Positions 6,160-8,185 of a DNA stretch of 8,185 nt are shown here, one piece after another. The notes beneath the pieces are model-generated. The model was not told the origin of the DNA, did no database searches, and saw only the letters and a list, made by a program, of their open reading frames with translations. The stretch comes from Haloquadratum sp. J07HQX50. Its GTDB lineage: Archaea; Halobacteriota; Halobacteria; Halobacteriales; Haloferacaceae. Every line of letters starts with the position of its first letter. Positions within the stretch are counted from its first letter, which is position 1. The stretch is from assembly GCA_000416005.1 (NCBI GenBank), contig KE356563.1, positions 1,085,208-1,093,392 on the forward strand. The letters run 5' to 3'. The translations under genes were made by a program, and so were the position numbers.

Positions 6160-6316
6160 CCGATACCGCTTCGTAGGCAACCGAATTCATCTGAGTGCTG
6201 TATCTGCAATTGATTTTCGAAGGCCTGCAGGAATTCCCCGCTCACGTCCACGGCTGGTGGGTCTTCCACTAATGTGAAGCACCTCGGGGTCAAACTCCGA
6301 GGCACTCGCTTTAGTT

Positions 6317-6451
6317 ATGTGTAGATGCAACGCTTGTGGGATGATACTTCACGACACGGGGTATGGAACGACGTCTGACAACGTCGTCGAGACAAATACA
6401 CAAAGCCGAAAAAAAATGTTCGACATGACAACACGACGAGGTGAGTTGTGA
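6317..6451 (+). CDS. Possible 44-residue ORF with Cys-x-Cys-x-x-Cys motif
   Basis: An ATG at 6317 opens a 44-codon frame that ends with TGA at 6449-6451, inside the hairpin cluster. The product begins MCRCNACGMILHDTGYGTT and ends with a basic stretch (SRKKMFDMTTRRGEL). The CRCNACG knuckle resembles half of a zinc-binding site, but no second Cys pair follows, so a classical zinc ribbon is not complete within one chain. No TATA box or Shine-Dalgarno is convincing. It could be a decayed zinc-finger or transposase fragment, or chance. Confidence 0.2.
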   Translation: MCRCNACGMILHDTGYGTTSDNVVETNTQSRKKMFDMTTRRGEL

Positions 6452-6473
6452 CTTCTCCCACAACTCACCTCGT
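6436..6473. repeat. Perfect 15-bp inverted repeat (strong hairpin)
   Basis: The arms acgaggtgagttgtg (6436-6450) and cacaactcacctcgt (6459-6473) are exactly complementary, with an 8-nt loop (acttctcc). This is by far the strongest stem in the window. On the minus strand, a run of eight T (6416-6409) follows 19 bases past the stem, so it could end a minus-strand transcript. It could also be the subterminal hairpin of an IS200/IS605-type element. Confidence 0.8.
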
Positions 6474-6535
6474 GGGGTTTCTCCTTGAACTTCTGTCATA
6501 CGCCACACGACGCCATACGATTGCTCCGATAGTCG

Positions 6536-6580
6536 GCTCAGAGGAGCCGCTCAAGTCGAACGCTCGTGCATCTCTGAGCG
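6536..6580. repeat. Nested alternative hairpins
   Basis: An 8-bp pair, gctcagag (6536-6543) with ctctgagc (6572-6579), encloses the stretch holding the right arm of the cggctc/gagccg stem (6534-6539, 6544-6549) and part of a 5-bp cgctc/gagcg stem (6561-6565, 6576-6580). The pairings are mutually exclusive, so the RNA could switch between folds. There is no adjacent open reading frame that would clearly benefit. Confidence 0.4.
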
Positions 6581-6921
6581 CTCCTTATGGATCAAGTATG
6601 TCGACCCGTGCGCGCTGACGCCAAACATCAGAAGAAGTAGGAATATTGACCGGCGTTATAATATCAGCTCCGATTTACTACTGAAACCAGAGTATCTCAT
6701 TCGCTGTGACTGTGATGTCACGTATATAGCTCGCTGAACTGTCCCAGAGTCAGTCGCAATCGAACTGTTAAACATCAGTCACTCATCTAGCCACCGAGTT
6801 GTGCCTGCTGTTTCAGTGACTGGATTTCGTGAATGATGTATACATTTGTTGTTATGCGTCCCCACACATTTTATTCACTATAGGACAGCCAGATAGAGAT
6901 ATATTTCCATGCTCGTTGTGA

Positions 6922-7710
6922 TCAGGCGAACTGGAGATACAGTATTGAGAATAGCGTCGCGTTGTACGCTCCATGTGTTAAAATTGGGACAGTGAGATTA
7001 TCTGTTATTTCATATACAGATCCAAAAATAAGCGTTGGAAGCACCAGAACAGCTATACTAACCAACCTGGCTCGGGGAGCGCCCATGAGTGAAAAGTAGT
7101 GGATCGCTGCGAAGATGCAACTGGCTAGAACAATCGCAAGCGGCGCAGAGAGAATTTCTCGGAGTGTGGACTGGACAATCCCTCGAAAGAGCAGTTCTTC
7201 GCCCGGAGCAATCAGTAGAAATGAGGCTGGGATGAGAAATAAAAGAATCTCAGGATTCGCGCGGCCTGCTTCTGCTGCAGAGTTTGATGCGGCCTCGGTA
7301 CCTGTGAGTGTAATCAACACGGCAGCACTCATCGCAAGGATGAATGAAGATATGTATCCACCCAACGCAAGAAATATATGTCTTAATGAAGGCCAGTGTA
7401 GACCGACGTACCGGATACTTTGCCCGCGATAGCGAAGATATCCTACGGCGACCCCACCAAATCCCAAGCCTGTTGCCATTACCAGCGATATCAGTATTTC
7501 TGAGAGAGGTTGTATATCTACTCCAGCGCTGCTGAGAGTCAGTGTCGTTATGACGACTAACACAGCACCAGCGGTGGTCCCGATGAGTGCAATCGCGATG
7601 GCAGTAACAATTGCGACGAGCGCTATCCACCATTTTGAGGAGGCATCAGCAGATTGTGTCTGAGAACCGCTTGTGGGCGGTGTATTACTTGAGCGGTCAG
7701 ATCCTGTCAC
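6922..7710 (-). CDS. CPBP-family intramembrane glutamic protease (copy 2)
   Basis: This encodes a 262-residue membrane protease of the CPBP/Abi family, starting with GTG at 7710 (MTGSDRSSNTPPTSG). A Ser/Thr-rich cytoplasmic-type tail of about 25 residues precedes the first helix (28-59). Further helices are at about 70-92, 110-135, 153-168, 188-205, 214-232 and 240-258. All catalytic motifs are intact: EELLFR (Glu171, Glu172, Arg176), FAAIH (Phe200, His204) and HGAYN (His246, Asn250). The linker around 96-106 (GQSIRYVGLHW) is typical of haloarchaeal members. It is clearly paralogous to the protease at 4159-4899 over the catalytic half but has a longer N-terminus. The Nudix gene ends 62 bp upstream on the same strand, so cotranscription is likely. 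Its substrate is unknown. Confidence 0.9.
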   Translation of the reverse strand: MTGSDRSSNTPPTSGSQTQSADASSKWWIALVAIVTAIAIALIGTTAGAVLVVITTLTLSSAGVDIQPLSEILISLVMATGLGFGGVAVGYLRYRGQSIRYVGLHWPSLRHIFLALGGYISSFILAMSAAVLITLTGTEAASNSAAEAGRANPEILLFLIPASFLLIAPGEELLFRGIVQSTLREILSAPLAIVLASCIFAAIHYFSLMGAPRARLVSIAVLVLPTLIFGSVYEITDNLTVPILTHGAYNATLFSILYLQFA

Positions 7711-7772
7711 ACAATATTGTCAGTTACTGCGTCAGAAAACTGTTCGGCCAGATTCATTGAACGACCGCTTAG

Positions 7773-8185
7773 TCACGACCCGTGAGTCAACTCATAATGT
7801 GAAATAGCCAAAATTGCCCGGCCATCTCGAACTGACCCCTCTTTCACTGCTGTCTTGAATCGGGCATATGGAACTGTTTCGAAACGTATCGACTCGTTAT
7901 CATCAAGATCAGGCTCAGTAGTAGGTTCGCACCCGTTGGCGACGAAGTAGTGATGTGATGCATCCAATAACCCATTCGCTGGTTCAGCCTCACATAGCTT
8001 CGATATTTCGCCGGCCCGATACCCAGTTTCCTCGCGAAGTTCACGCTGAGCGGTCTCACGGAGATCTGAATCACTCGATTCCTGTGTCCCCGCGGGGAGT
8101 CCTCGGTTGACTCGACCGACAGCCTGCCGCCACTCGTCGATAATAATAACTTCGTCAGTTGGGGTAAATGCAAGAATGACAACAG
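7773..8185 (-). CDS. Nudix hydrolase, probably ADP-ribose pyrophosphatase-like (5' end missing)
   Basis: The minus frame is open from the right edge (first full codon at 8183) to TGA at 7775-7773, giving 136 residues and lacking the N-terminus. The TTG at 7967 is an internal leucine, not a start. The Nudix box occupies 32-55 of the visible part, ending in the metal-binding core RELREETGY (47-55). Before it comes VIIIDEWRQAVGRVNRGLPAG, whose RVNRGLPAG matches ADP-ribose-type enzymes. A proline follows the box by 13 residues (EPANGLLD), similar to the downstream proline used to recognise ADP-ribose pyrophosphatases. The first Glu of the Nudix box appears as Asp38, with one extra residue in the loop, while the catalytic glutamates are kept. 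The expected reaction is hydrolysis of ADP-ribose or a related nucleoside diphosphate derivative. It precedes the CPBP protease by 62 bp. Confidence 0.88.
   Translation of the reverse strand, partial: VVILAFTPTDEVIIIDEWRQAVGRVNRGLPAGTQESSDSDLRETAQRELREETGYRAGEISKLCEAEPANGLLDASHHYFVANGCEPTTEPDLDDNESIRFETVPYARFKTAVKEGSVRDGRAILAISHYELTHGS

Larger units (their letters stand above)
6282..6473. mobile_element. Candidate palindrome-bounded non-autonomous element (PATE/MITE-like) or IS remnant
   Basis: About 190 bp are bounded by a hairpin with arms cctcgg (6282-6287) and ccgagg (6297-6302) at one end and a perfect 15-bp hairpin (6436-6473) at the other, with a 7-bp hairpin between them. Haloarchaea, Haloquadratum included, carry short palindrome-associated elements thought to be moved by IS200/IS605-type transposases, which recognise subterminal hairpins rather than terminal inverted repeats. 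The layout fits this class. No target motif or second copy can be shown from one window, so the ends are approximate and the class is inferred. Confidence 0.3.
6160..6921. other. Long stretch without a clear gene, rich in hairpins
   Basis: No frame here resembles a known protein. The part next to azlC (6160-6280) is open in the azlC frame but has no recognisable domain. From 6282 to 6580 there are five inverted repeats, listed separately where strong. A 7-bp one (acgacgt 6368-6374, acgtcgt 6381-6387) and a 6-bp one (cggctc 6534-6539, gagccg 6544-6549) are the minor members. From about 6600 to 6921 the DNA is AT-rich with no structure I can name; it is the downstream flank of the second protease gene and may hold its terminator. 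No tRNA or intact transposase was found. Confidence 0.6.

Noticed and set aside
6215..6240. Dense restriction sites including ctgcaggaattc, resembling a plasmid polylinker
   Set aside because: Only 12 bases match a common cloning-vector order, the flanks do not match vector sequence, and the surrounding DNA is continuous with the azlC upstream region. A chance run is more likely; read-level data would settle it.
6311..6508. 65-codon minus frame through the hairpin region, examined as a transposase C-terminus
   Set aside because: It has no zinc-finger spacing or DDE/RuvC-like motif. Part of it simply reads through both arms of the 15-bp inverted repeat.
6490..6620. Possible tRNA or C/D box RNA among the hairpins
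   Set aside because: There is no T-loop GTTCGA-type arm at the right spacing, no acceptor stem pairing and no convincing C/D boxes.
7844..8182. 112-codon minus frame at the right end
   Set aside because: It is an alternate frame over the Nudix gene, whose RELREETGY box identifies the true frame.

Overview
The window looks like a moderate-GC haloarchaeal chromosome, closest in feel to Haloquadratum (inferred from composition and gene content, not from a database search). Supporting signs are the acidic proteins, the archaeal-type aIF5B and Nob1, a C-terminal archaeosortase-like tail on a surface protein, TATA boxes about 25 bp from start codons (leaderless transcripts), and few Shine-Dalgarno sites. 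Every protein-coding gene over 70 codons can be assigned to at least a broad class.

Layout. Positions 1-658 (+) hold the 3' part of an exported beta-sandwich protein with a PGF-CTERM-like tail. It converges on a small two-helix membrane protein (793-1014, -). After an AT-rich gap with a possible 43-residue ORF comes infB/aIF5B (1341-3155, -). Divergent from infB is a two-gene + unit: a PRC-barrel protein (3407-3652) and the rRNA endonuclease Nob1 (3671-4129). These three form a ribosome-oriented block of translation initiation and 16S rRNA 3' end maturation. Nob1 converges on a CPBP intramembrane protease (4159-4899, -).

The next part is accessory in character. azlC (5400-6131) and azlD (5075-5410) overlap on the minus strand and encode a branched-chain amino acid exporter. 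Upstream of them lies about 790 bp without a clear gene (6132-6921), containing several hairpins between 6282 and 6580. One has a perfect 15-bp stem. This may be a palindrome-associated non-autonomous transposable element, an IS remnant or a structured RNA. A second CPBP protease (6922-7710, -) follows, preceded by the 3' part of a Nudix hydrolase gene (7773-8185, -) that runs off the window. The two proteases are paralogues on the same strand and flank azlCD and the hairpin region.

No rRNA, tRNA, CRISPR array or intact insertion sequence was seen. No clearly new multi-gene system is visible. The best leads are the hairpin cluster, two tiny ORFs, and the PRC-barrel/Nob1 pairing.
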